Part shown: piece by piece, positions 1 to 6,574 of the stretch
Layout of the letters: each line of letters begins with the position of its first letter
Numbering within the stretch: position 1 is the stretch's first letter
Assembly (NCBI GenBank): GCA_014859985.1
Contig: JACZKN010000479.1
Span: 1 to 7,754, forward strand
Source: Candidatus Krumholzibacteriia bacterium
GTDB taxonomy: Bacteria; Krumholzibacteriota; Krumholzibacteriia; LZORAL124-64-63
Length of the DNA stretch: 7,754 nucleotides
Direction: 5' to 3'
Program-made: the position numbers and the translations under genes
Notes under the pieces: model-generated
What the model saw: only the letters and a program-made list of their open reading frames with translations
The model's database searches: none
Told to the model about the DNA's origin: nothing

Positions 1-2817
1 GCCCAGCCCCGCGCCGACGCGGTGCAGCCCCAGGCGCCGGCCACCATCAAGGGACGCATCTTCGACGCCGAGAGCGGCGAGACGATGCCCTACACCAACG
101 TCTTCCTCTCGGGTACGAACCTGGGCACCATGGCCTTCACCGACGGCTTCTACATGCTGCGGGGGCTGCGGCCGGGCACCTACACGATCAAGGCCAGCTA
201 CATCTCCTACGAGATGGGGCAGGAGACGGTGACCCTGGGCCCCGGCGAGGTGGTCAACATCGATTTCCACCTGCTGGTCAGGGCCATCATGGTCGAACCG
301 CTGGAGATCGCCGCGGAGCGCGCCCTGGTCGAGGTCGACCGCACCGGCAGCGCCCACTTCCTGTCGGCCCGCCAGATGGAGGCCATGCCGCTGGACGACG
401 TGGTGAACATGCTGGCCCAGCAGCCCGGCGTCACCCTGCAGGATAACGAGATCCACATCCGCGGCGGCCGCGCCGACGACACCTCCTTCGTCGTCGACGG
501 CCTGAGCGTCAACGACCCCCTGGTGGGCGGCGGCTACGGCTACAACATCGACCCCTCCATCATCAACGAGATCGAGGTGCTGACCGGCGGCTTCAACGCC
601 GAGTACGGCCAGGCGGTCAGCGGCGTGGTGCGCGTCACCACCAAGGAGGGCAGCGACCGGGTCGAGGGGCGGGTCAGCCTGCAGCGCGACTACGTGGTCA
701 AGCCGGTCGACAAGCGCGAACCGGTCCCCTGGCGCGACCTGTCGACCTTCGAGGAGCCCCACAACATCGACATCCTGAAGGCGTCCCTGTCGGGGCCCGA
801 CCCCTTCAGCGCGGGGCTGCGCGCCCTGGGCCTGGGCCTGCCGGGCAAGCAGTACCTGCTGGCCTCCGGGTCGATGGACATCCGCGACGGCTACCTGCCC
901 ATCCACACCCGGCAGTCCGCGCTGCGTTCGCCGGTCTACGACTCCGGCTTCTGGGCGCCGCGCACCCAGAACGACTGGAACGGCATGGTCAAGTGGACCT
1001 GGCACGTCACGCCGACCCACAAGCTGAACGTGAACCTCAGCCGGCAGGTGGCCGTCAGCCAGGGCTTCACCCTGCCGGGCGAGGGCTACCCGCGCCCCTA
1101 CATCGACAACATGGATTCGACGCTGGTGTTCACCAACGAGAACATCCTGTCCCAGGTCTACTGGCGGCAGGTGCTGAGCGAGACGGCCTGGTACGAGCTG
1201 ACCGTGGGCCGCAACTTCGCCCGCATGCACGCCAACCTCAACGGCAACGACGATTTCCGCAGCTACTCGCCGGCCTACGTGCCGTCCCGCGGCCAGGACG
1301 GCCAGCGCGACGGCCACGACGACCGCTGGCACGACCACTACGTGGAGTCCTGGACGGGCAAGGGCACCTGGTCGTTCATGGGCGGGGCGGCGAACGAGTT
1401 CAAGACCGGCTTCGAGCTCTCCTTCACCGAGATGCAGATGGTGGACCTGTCGGGCAAGCTGGGCGACCCGGACCCGGGCACCCTGGCCAACCGCGAGGAC
1501 ATCTTCGTGGCCCATCCCGTCACCGGGGCGGCCTTCTTCCAGGACACGGCCCGCTACCGCGGCCTGGTGGTCAACGCCGGGCTGCGCATCGACTTCTGGG
1601 CCCCCGGCAAGGAGGTCGAGGAGGTGATGGCGAACCCGGACGGGTACCTGTTCATCTTCCCGGGCATGCCGGAGGAGTTCTACGGGGGCACGACCGCGTT
1701 TGCCGGCCGGCGCTGGAAGACCCGCCTCTCGCCGCGCCTGGGCCTCAGCTTCCCGGTGACCGAACGGGACAAGTTCTTCTTCAACTACGGCCACTTCAGC
1801 CAGTGGCCGCGGTTCGCCTACGTCTACCCCCAGCTGCAGACCACGACCGTCACGCAGGTGCCGCTGTTGGGCAACCCGAATCTGGACCCGAAGGTGACGG
1901 TGGAGTACGAGGCCGGCGTGCAGCACGAGTTCGGCGGCCTGTGGAGCATGGGCGTGACCTTCTTCAACCGCGACATCTACGACTACGCCAAGTCGGTGAC
2001 CCTGTCCCCGGTGACCATCGACCCGGACGACACGCCCGACCCCAGCGACGACGACCAGCGCAGCGAGGATATCCAGCCGGTGCGCTACTTCAACGGCGAC
2101 TCGGCCCGCAGCCTGGGCATCGAGCTGTCGGTGGTCAAGCGCACCACGCGCTGGCTGAGCGGCTCGGGCAGCATCGAGCTCCAGCGCACCACCGGCACCA
2201 ACAGCACGGCCGAGGAGGAGTACCTCCAGCGGGTCTACGGCCCCGTCGACGGCACGCCGCCCACCACCGGCGGCCTGACCCGCGACCCCCTGCTGTGGGA
2301 CAAGCCCTGGGCCGCGAGCGTCAACCTGGACTTCTCGGTCTACGAGGGGGACCGTCCCGAGCTCTTCGGCTGGCGGCTGCCGCCGAACTGGAGCGCCAAC
2401 CTGCTGCTGAGCGCCGAGGCGGGCCAGCGCTACACGCCGCGCATCTACCTCGGCCCCAACTCCTACGCCGACGGGGACCGCTACAGCGAGGTCGGCCCCT
2501 GGAAGAGCAGCTTCAACCTGCGCCTCAGCAAGTTCTGGCGGACGGGACGCAACGAGAAGCTGACCATCTGGCTGGAAGGCCGCAACCTTTTCAACCACAA
2601 GAACTACCGCAGGGTCAACCCCTGGACCGGCGACGGCTACCAGCTGGGCGACTACAACCCGAGCTGGAGCGAGCAGTGGGAGGGCGAGGTCGACGACGCC
2701 ACCGGCGAGGTCTTCTCCGGCAACACCGACAGCGAGGCCTACGCCAAGAGCCAGGTCGATCCCAGCTACATCGAGAACCCGCGGGTCGTCATGTGGGGGG
2801 TGAGCTACTCGTGGTGA
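1..2817 (+). CDS. TonB-dependent outer-membrane receptor with N-terminal carboxypeptidase-regulatory-like domain (5' truncated)
   Basis: This is an outer-membrane active transporter of the TonB-dependent receptor family; 938 residues are visible. The frame is open from base 1. A GTG at 22 would skip in-frame codons that read like the end of a signal peptide (AQPRADA), so the true start probably lies upstream. In window codons, 14-92 form a carboxypeptidase-regulatory-like beta-sandwich (GRIFDAESGE, then TDGFYMLRGLRPGTYTI), as in SusC-like receptors. Codons about 97-108 (MVEPLEIAAE) may hold the TonB box. Codons 120-219 are the plug (QQPGV, IHIRGGRADDTSFVVDG, GGFNAEYGQAVSGVV). The rest is a strand-rich barrel ending VVMWGVSYSW, with the terminal aromatic expected for barrel assembly. 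An Asp-rich stretch lies at codons 674-690. The stop overlaps the next start. The substrate cannot be read from sequence; the family imports glycans, siderophores, peptides or cofactors. The family call is firm. Confidence 0.95.
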   Translation, partial: AQPRADAVQPQAPATIKGRIFDAESGETMPYTNVFLSGTNLGTMAFTDGFYMLRGLRPGTYTIKASYISYEMGQETVTLGPGEVVNIDFHLLVRAIMVEPLEIAAERALVEVDRTGSAHFLSARQMEAMPLDDVVNMLAQQPGVTLQDNEIHIRGGRADDTSFVVDGLSVNDPLVGGGYGYNIDPSIINEIEVLTGGFNAEYGQAVSGVVRVTTKEGSDRVEGRVSLQRDYVVKPVDKREPVPWRDLSTFEEPHNIDILKASLSGPDPFSAGLRALGLGLPGKQYLLASGSMDIRDGYLPIHTRQSALRSPVYDSGFWAPRTQNDWNGMVKWTWHVTPTHKLNVNLSRQVAVSQGFTLPGEGYPRPYIDNMDSTLVFTNENILSQVYWRQVLSETAWYELTVGRNFARMHANLNGNDDFRSYSPAYVPSRGQDGQRDGHDDRWHDHYVESWTGKGTWSFMGGAANEFKTGFELSFTEMQMVDLSGKLGDPDPGTLANREDIFVAHPVTGAAFFQDTARYRGLVVNAGLRIDFWAPGKEVEEVMANPDGYLFIFPGMPEEFYGGTTAFAGRRWKTRLSPRLGLSFPVTERDKFFFNYGHFSQWPRFAYVYPQLQTTTVTQVPLLGNPNLDPKVTVEYEAGVQHEFGGLWSMGVTFFNRDIYDYAKSVTLSPVTIDPDDTPDPSDDDQRSEDIQPVRYFNGDSARSLGIELSVVKRTTRWLSGSGSIELQRTTGTNSTAEEEYLQRVYGPVDGTPPTTGGLTRDPLLWDKPWAASVNLDFSVYEGDRPELFGWRLPPNWSANLLLSAEAGQRYTPRIYLGPNSYADGDRYSEVGPWKSSFNLRLSKFWRTGRNEKLTIWLEGRNLFNHKNYRRVNPWTGDGYQLGDYNPSWSEQWEGEVDDATGEVFSGNTDSEAYAKSQVDPSYIENPRVVMWGVSYSW

Positions 2818-3848
2818 CGCGGCGCATCCTGGCGGGGCTCGTCCTGCTGCTCGGCCTGGCGGCGCCGCCGGCGCGGGCCGACCTGATCCGGCTGTTCGGC
2901 GACGACAACGTGGGCTCGGCCGGCGGCCAGTTCCTGAAGATCCCCGTCGGGGCCCGCGCCGTGGCCCTGGCCAAGGCCTATTCGTCCCTGGCGGTGGACG
3001 GCTCGGCGCCCTTCTGGAACCCGGCCGGCCTGCTGCGGACCCCCGGCCGGAAGAACTTCTTCTTCGCCCACACCGAGTACACCGCCGACATCGCGCTGGA
3101 CTACGCGGCGGTGCACGCCCGGGGCCAGAACTTCGGCTACGCCCTGACCTTCGGCGGGCTGCGCTCGGGCGACATCCTGCGCACCACCGAGCTGCACCAG
3201 CAGGGCACCGGCCAGTACTTCAACGCCAACCAGTTCTTCGTGGGCCTGTCGCTGGCGCGGGCCATGACCGACCGATTCTCCGTGGGCGGCACGCTGAAGT
3301 ACTACCAGGAGAACCTGGACTCCTACCGGCTGAAGGCGACGCTGGCGGACCTGGGCATCCTCTACCTGGTGGGCGTGGGCGACCTGAAGGTCGGCTTCAC
3401 CGTGCGCAACTTCGGCGGCGACCTGCGGCCGGGCGGGACGCCGCCGGCCATGCCCGACGGCTACGTCCACTTCCCGGAGTACCAGAGCTACGCGGCGCCC
3501 ACCGAAGGCGCCTTCGGCGTGTCCAGGACCTGGCGCCTGGCCGCCGACCTGGACCTGCTGACGGTGGCCGACTTCTACCATCCCGCCGACGCCAGCGAGA
3601 CCTTCCGCTTCGGCGGCGAGGCCGGGCTCTACGGCCTGCTCTTCCTGCGCGGCGGCTACGAGACCAGCCGCGACGAGGGCGGCCTGGCCGCCGGCTTCGG
3701 CCTGCAGCTGACCCGCAAGCAGCTGCTGCTGCGGATCGACTACGCCTACAGCGACATGGGCGCCTTCGGCACCGTGCACCAGGTCTCGGTCGACGTCTCT
3801 CCCCTGTTCCGGCCGCGCCCGACCGACGCCTGGCGGAGGACGCCATGA
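2814..3848 (+). CDS. PorV/PorQ family outer-membrane beta-barrel protein
   Basis: This is a 344-residue predicted outer-membrane barrel. The N-terminus (MTRRILAGLVLLLGLAAPPARA, cleavage after A22) is a clear Sec signal peptide. The segment at 38-72 (GGQFLKIPVGARAVALAKAY, then DGSAPFWNPAGL) is the signature of the PorV/PorQ (UPF0164) family, and alternating aromatic/hydrophobic strands follow to about residue 330 (HQVSVDVSPLF). In Bacteroidota, PorV is the outer-membrane shuttle of type IX secretion and PorQ is a relative, but many family members occur without that system, so no secretion role is claimed. Two tandem GTG codons (2811 and 2814) are possible starts; 2814 gives a GTGA overlap with the receptor stop, and 2811 is closer to the purine-rich GGGGGGTGAG at 2795-2804. 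The gene stops in an ATGA overlap with the next one. Tight coupling suggests it works with the receptor and lipoprotein. Confidence 0.88.
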   Translation: MTRRILAGLVLLLGLAAPPARADLIRLFGDDNVGSAGGQFLKIPVGARAVALAKAYSSLAVDGSAPFWNPAGLLRTPGRKNFFFAHTEYTADIALDYAAVHARGQNFGYALTFGGLRSGDILRTTELHQQGTGQYFNANQFFVGLSLARAMTDRFSVGGTLKYYQENLDSYRLKATLADLGILYLVGVGDLKVGFTVRNFGGDLRPGGTPPAMPDGYVHFPEYQSYAAPTEGAFGVSRTWRLAADLDLLTVADFYHPADASETFRFGGEAGLYGLLFLRGGYETSRDEGGLAAGFGLQLTRKQLLLRIDYAYSDMGAFGTVHQVSVDVSPLFRPRPTDAWRRTP

Positions 3849-4978
3849 GGGCGCGGCGCACGCTTCCGGCCGGGGCGGCGGTCGCGACGGCGGTCATGGG
3901 CCTGCTGCTGCTGGCCGGCGGCTGCGGCGAGAAGATCGCCATCCCCGAGGCGGAGGGCCTGTTCGGCTTCCGGGAGTACCGGGTCTTCCAGACCCTGCAG
4001 GAGGACGACCCGCGGCAGCTGATCCAGGTGCAGGGCGCGGTGTTCGTGCTCACGGGCGACGCCCTGGTCAAGCGCACGACCATCCTCGAGGAGACCGCCC
4101 GCGCCGGCGGCCTGGCCGACCCGCGGGCCCTCTGCAGCGGTCCGGGCGACAGCCTGGTCTTCGTGTGGGAGCAGGGCACCGGCACCGTCAGCTGGTTCGC
4201 GCGCAGCGACCTGCGCCCGGTCGGGTCGGCCGTGCCGGCCGGGCCCCTGCGGGTCACGGCCATGGCCGCCAGCCCCCGCGGCGCGGACGCGGTCGCGGCG
4301 GCGCAGACCTTCCTCTACCTCTCCGACCCGGACGCGGGCGTCATCCACCGCTATGCCTTCGACGTCTACGCGGGCCTGACCCCCTACGGGCTGCTGGCGC
4401 GCAGCGACGGCAGCTCCGTCCGCCACGTCCGGCTGGCGGCCGGCCTGGCCCGCGACCGCGAGGACCACGTGCTGGTCTGCGACGCGGACACCCTGCGCAA
4501 CTGGGTGATCCGCTTCGACCCGGCGCCGGACGAGACCGACCCGGACCTGCGGGGCGTGGCCGCCCTCTACGACCCGCTGCCCCGCTGCGCCCCGGTGCCG
4601 GCGGCCGACGAATACGCGCTGGGCAACGCCCCGCCCTGCCCGCCGGCGGAGTGGGCGCCCGGTCCCAGCGACTCGACCGGGTACTTCCGGGCGCCGGTGG
4701 CCGTGGCCGTCGACGGGTCGGGCCGCATCTTCGTGGCCGACACCGGCAACGACCGCATCCAGATCTTCCAGCCCGACCGCGCCCACGACCTGACCTTCGG
4801 CGGCGACGACGCGCCGTCCCCGGTGTCCATCGCGGTCTACGACTACCGCACGGGGAACAACCAGGCCATGTACGGGGCTCTCGTGTACGTCGTGCTGCCG
4901 GACGAGGGCCGCATCCGCAGCTTCATCTCCTCGGAGTACGACGAGTCGCTCAACCGCCCGCCGCGGCCCCCCGAGTAG
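3845..4978 (+). CDS. Predicted lipoprotein with NHL-type beta-propeller repeat
   Basis: This is a 377-residue lipoprotein. Residues 1-26 are a basic, then hydrophobic, signal ending in a lipobox-like LLLLAGG, with C27 as the lipidated residue. Ala rather than Leu at -3 makes the box slightly non-standard. No Asp follows C27, which under the E. coli rule favours outer-membrane sorting. The clearest motif is an NHL repeat at 283-311 (APVAVAVDGSGRIFVADTGNDRIQIFQP). Weaker blade-like stretches are at 158-172 (YLSDPDAGVIHRYAF), 200-226 (GLARDREDHVLVCDADTLRN onward) and 347-360 (VYVVLPDEGRIRSF), so the whole is probably one beta-propeller. Such propellers usually bind proteins or glycans, and no catalytic motif is seen. 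Four further cysteines (97, 212, 248, 265) could form disulfides in the periplasm. The start overlaps the upstream stop as ATGA, which supports joint function with the barrel genes. The specific role is unknown. Confidence 0.82.
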   Translation: MRARRTLPAGAAVATAVMGLLLLAGGCGEKIAIPEAEGLFGFREYRVFQTLQEDDPRQLIQVQGAVFVLTGDALVKRTTILEETARAGGLADPRALCSGPGDSLVFVWEQGTGTVSWFARSDLRPVGSAVPAGPLRVTAMAASPRGADAVAAAQTFLYLSDPDAGVIHRYAFDVYAGLTPYGLLARSDGSSVRHVRLAAGLARDREDHVLVCDADTLRNWVIRFDPAPDETDPDLRGVAALYDPLPRCAPVPAADEYALGNAPPCPPAEWAPGPSDSTGYFRAPVAVAVDGSGRIFVADTGNDRIQIFQPDRAHDLTFGGDDAPSPVSIAVYDYRTGNNQAMYGALVYVVLPDEGRIRSFISSEYDESLNRPPRPPE

Positions 4979-4988
4979 GCGGCGCGGC

Positions 4989-5008
4989 GGCCGGCCCGCG
5001 CGCCGGCC
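4989..5008 (+). terminator. GC-rich perfect hairpin after the envelope operon (possible weak terminator)
   Basis: GGCCGGC (4989-4995) pairs perfectly with GCCGGCC (5002-5008) around a 6-nt loop, 13 nt after the lipoprotein stop. No T-run follows (the next bases are CTTGCGCC), so it is not a classical intrinsic terminator. It may still stall transcription, protect the 3' end of the upstream mRNA, or act with Rho. Its place between two operons supports a role as a boundary. Confidence 0.4.
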
Positions 5009-5009
5009 C

Positions 5010-5039
5010 TTGCGCCCGGGGGCGTTTCCGGCGGATAAT
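5010..5039 (+). promoter_or_regulatory. Candidate sigma70-type promoter for the ADP-ribosylhydrolase operon
   Basis: TTGCGC (5010-5015, 3/6 to the -35 consensus) lies 18 nt before GATAAT (5034-5039, 5/6 to the -10 consensus). The -10 is a conspicuous AT-rich island in DNA of about 70% GC. It sits in the only intergenic gap of the window, just after a hairpin and just before a strong ribosome site. Initiation near 5045-5047 would give a leader of under 20 nt. The weak -35 lowers certainty. Confidence 0.5.
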
Positions 5040-5050
5040 GTGCCCCCACA

Positions 5051-5056
5051 GGGAGG
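5051..5056 (+). promoter_or_regulatory. Shine-Dalgarno sequence that fixes the ATG at 5064
   Basis: GGGAGG lies 7 nt before ATG 5064, ideal spacing. It argues for that start over the in-frame TTG at 5010, whose extra 18 residues precede the conserved GAIAGDIIG motif and overlap the promoter. The site could pair with GCCCCC at 5042-5047 in a small hairpin. Confidence 0.75.
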
Positions 5057-5063
5057 CTGGACC

Positions 5064-5861
5064 ATGATCGGTGCCATCGCGGGCGACATCATCGGCTCGC
5101 CCTACGAGGCGCATCCCGTCAAGATGACGGACTTCGAGCTGCTGGGCAGGGGCTGCCGCTTCACCGACGACACGGTGCTGACGGTGGCCACGGCCTTCAG
5201 CCTCATGACCGACGGCGACTACGCGCAGAACTACCGCATCTTCGGCCGCCTGTATCCCCTGGCCGGCTACGGCCCGCTCTTCCGCGCCTGGCTGGCCAGC
5301 GACGATCCGCAACCCTACGGCAGCTGGGGCAACGGCTCGGCCATGCGCGTCTGTCCGGTGGGCTTCCTGCTGGACGACGAGGCCGAGGTGCTGCGGGAGG
5401 CGGCGCGTTCGGCTGCCGTCACCCACGACCATCCCGAGGGCATCAAGGGGGCCCAGGCCGTGGCGCTGGCGGTGCTGCTGGCGCGCCGGGGCACCGGCGC
5501 CGAGGACCTGCGCCGTGAGCTGACCGCGCGCTTCGGCTACGACCTGGCCCGCACGGCGGCGGAGATCCGCCCCCGCTACGCCTTCGACATCTCCTGCCAA
5601 GGTTCGGTACCCGAGGCCCTGATCTGCGCCCTGGAGGGGCGCGACTGGGAGCGGGCCGTGCGCCTGGCCGTCTCCCTGGGCGGCGACGCCGACACCCAGG
5701 CGTGCATCGCCGGCGCCGTGGCCGAGGCCCGCTGGGGCGGCGTCCCCGCGGACATCGACCGCCGGGTGCGGCTGGTCCTGCCGGAGCACCTGCTGGAGAT
5801 CGTTTGCGACTTCGAGGCGCGCCTGCGCGAGCAGCACGGTGGCGGGAAGGACACCGCGTGA
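5064..5861 (+). CDS. ADP-ribosylglycohydrolase family protein (ARH/DraG fold)
   Basis: This is a 265-residue cytoplasmic enzyme of the ADP-ribosylglycohydrolase family, which removes ADP-ribose from modified proteins or small molecules using two Mg ions. Family motifs are intact and in order: GAIAGDIIGSPYE at 3-15, FTDDT at 33-37 (metal-binding T34, D35, D36), SWGNGSAMR at 87-95, THDHPEGIKGA at 120-130, and LGGDADTQACIAGAVAEARWG at 205-225 (metal-binding D208, D210, T211). There is no signal peptide or extra domain, and the length matches the compact single-domain bacterial members. It is the first gene after a candidate promoter and overlaps the kinase gene by GTGA. No partner ADP-ribosyltransferase such as DraT is seen in the window, so the natural substrate is open: ADP-ribosyl-arginine, another modified residue, or a free ADP-ribosyl metabolite. 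The family call is firm and the substrate unknown. Confidence 0.93.
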   Translation: MIGAIAGDIIGSPYEAHPVKMTDFELLGRGCRFTDDTVLTVATAFSLMTDGDYAQNYRIFGRLYPLAGYGPLFRAWLASDDPQPYGSWGNGSAMRVCPVGFLLDDEAEVLREAARSAAVTHDHPEGIKGAQAVALAVLLARRGTGAEDLRRELTARFGYDLARTAAEIRPRYAFDISCQGSVPEALICALEGRDWERAVRLAVSLGGDADTQACIAGAVAEARWGGVPADIDRRVRLVLPEHLLEIVCDFEARLREQHGGGKDTA

Positions 5862-6574
5862 ACCACACCCGCCTGAAGCGGCAACTGGGCGCCGGGCCCG
5901 AACCGGAGACGCCGTTCTACGTCTCGATCGCCGGCAACATCGGCGTGGGCAAGAGCATGATCACCACGATGGTCGGCGAGGTCTTCGGCTGGCGCATGTT
6001 CTTCGAGCCGGTGATCAACAATCCCTACCTGGACGACTACTACCGGGACATGGCCCGCTGGAGCTTCCACCTGCAGGTCTATTTCCTGAGCCAGCGTTTC
6101 GAGGTGCAGAAGACGATCCTGGACCGGCCGGGCTCGGCCGTGCAGGACCGCACCATCTACGAGGACGTGGAGATCTTCGCGCCCACCCTGCACCGGCGCG
6201 GCTGCATGGACGACCGCGACTACGAGAACTACCGGGAGATCTTCCGCAACATGGCGTCGTTCCTGCAGCCGCCGGACCTGATCGTGTACCTGGCGTGCCG
6301 GCCCGAGACGGCGCTGGCCCGCATCCGCGAGCGCGCGCGCAGCTGCGAGTCGGACATCCCCCTGGACTTCCTGCAGGACCTGCACGCGGCCTACGGCGAC
6401 TGGATCGAACGGGCGCCGGCCCTGTGCCCGGTGCGGACCATCGACACCGAGGCGGTGAACCTGCGGGACGACCAGGAGGCCCAGCTGGGCCTGCTGCGCC
6501 TGATCCGCGAGTTCCACGAGGAGAAGCACGAGGCCGCCCGCCGGCGCGCGCAGAAGGCGAGGAAGAGCAAGTGA
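5858..6574 (+). CDS. Deoxynucleoside kinase (deoxyadenosine/deoxyguanosine kinase family)
   Basis: This is a 238-residue cytoplasmic kinase of the dNK family, which transfers the gamma-phosphate of ATP to the 5'-OH of deoxynucleosides for salvage. Residues 21-31 form the first strand into the Walker A loop GNIGVGKS (26-33). FEPVINNPYLDDYYRD (49-64) holds the expected catalytic base E50. WSFHLQVYFLSQRFEVQ (68-84) forms part of the substrate pocket, and DRTIYEDVEIFA (97-108) is the DR[S/T] motif. RIRERARSCE (155-164) is the arginine-rich lid, followed by IPLDFLQDLHAAYGDWI. The C-terminus is a basic tail (EAARRRAQKARKSK) beyond the fold. GTG 5858 is chosen because it overlaps the previous stop (GTGA) and has GGGAAGG 7 nt upstream. 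Base preference cannot be fixed by eye; the neighbouring deaminase-family gene makes a purine deoxynucleoside plausible. Confidence 0.92.
   Translation: MNHTRLKRQLGAGPEPETPFYVSIAGNIGVGKSMITTMVGEVFGWRMFFEPVINNPYLDDYYRDMARWSFHLQVYFLSQRFEVQKTILDRPGSAVQDRTIYEDVEIFAPTLHRRGCMDDRDYENYREIFRNMASFLQPPDLIVYLACRPETALARIRERARSCESDIPLDFLQDLHAAYGDWIERAPALCPVRTIDTEAVNLRDDQEAQLGLLRLIREFHEEKHEAARRRAQKARKSK

Noticed and set aside
993..2813. Plus-strand open frame running into the PorV-like gene from far upstream
   Set aside because: The part before 2811 is out-of-frame translation of the receptor, rich in Arg/Pro/Gly. The signal peptide starting at 2814 marks the real start.
2814..3848. Evidence for a type IX secretion system
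   Set aside because: Only a PorV/PorQ-family barrel is present. No other Por/Gld/Spr component or C-terminal sorting domain is visible, and the family is widespread without the system.
4989..5008. Hairpin as a strong intrinsic terminator
   Set aside because: The stem is perfect but there is no T-tract after it, so it is listed only as a weak candidate.
5010..5063. TTG start adding 18 residues to the ADP-ribosylglycohydrolase
   Set aside because: The ATG at 5064 has an ideal GGGAGG at 7 nt and begins right at the conserved family N-terminus; the TTG overlaps the promoter.
3746..5092. Long minus-strand open frame (448 codons) opposite the lipoprotein
   Set aside because: Arg/Gly/Val/Ala-rich low-complexity product with no recognisable motif, antisense to a gene with clear signal peptide and NHL motif. 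It is a by-product of high GC.
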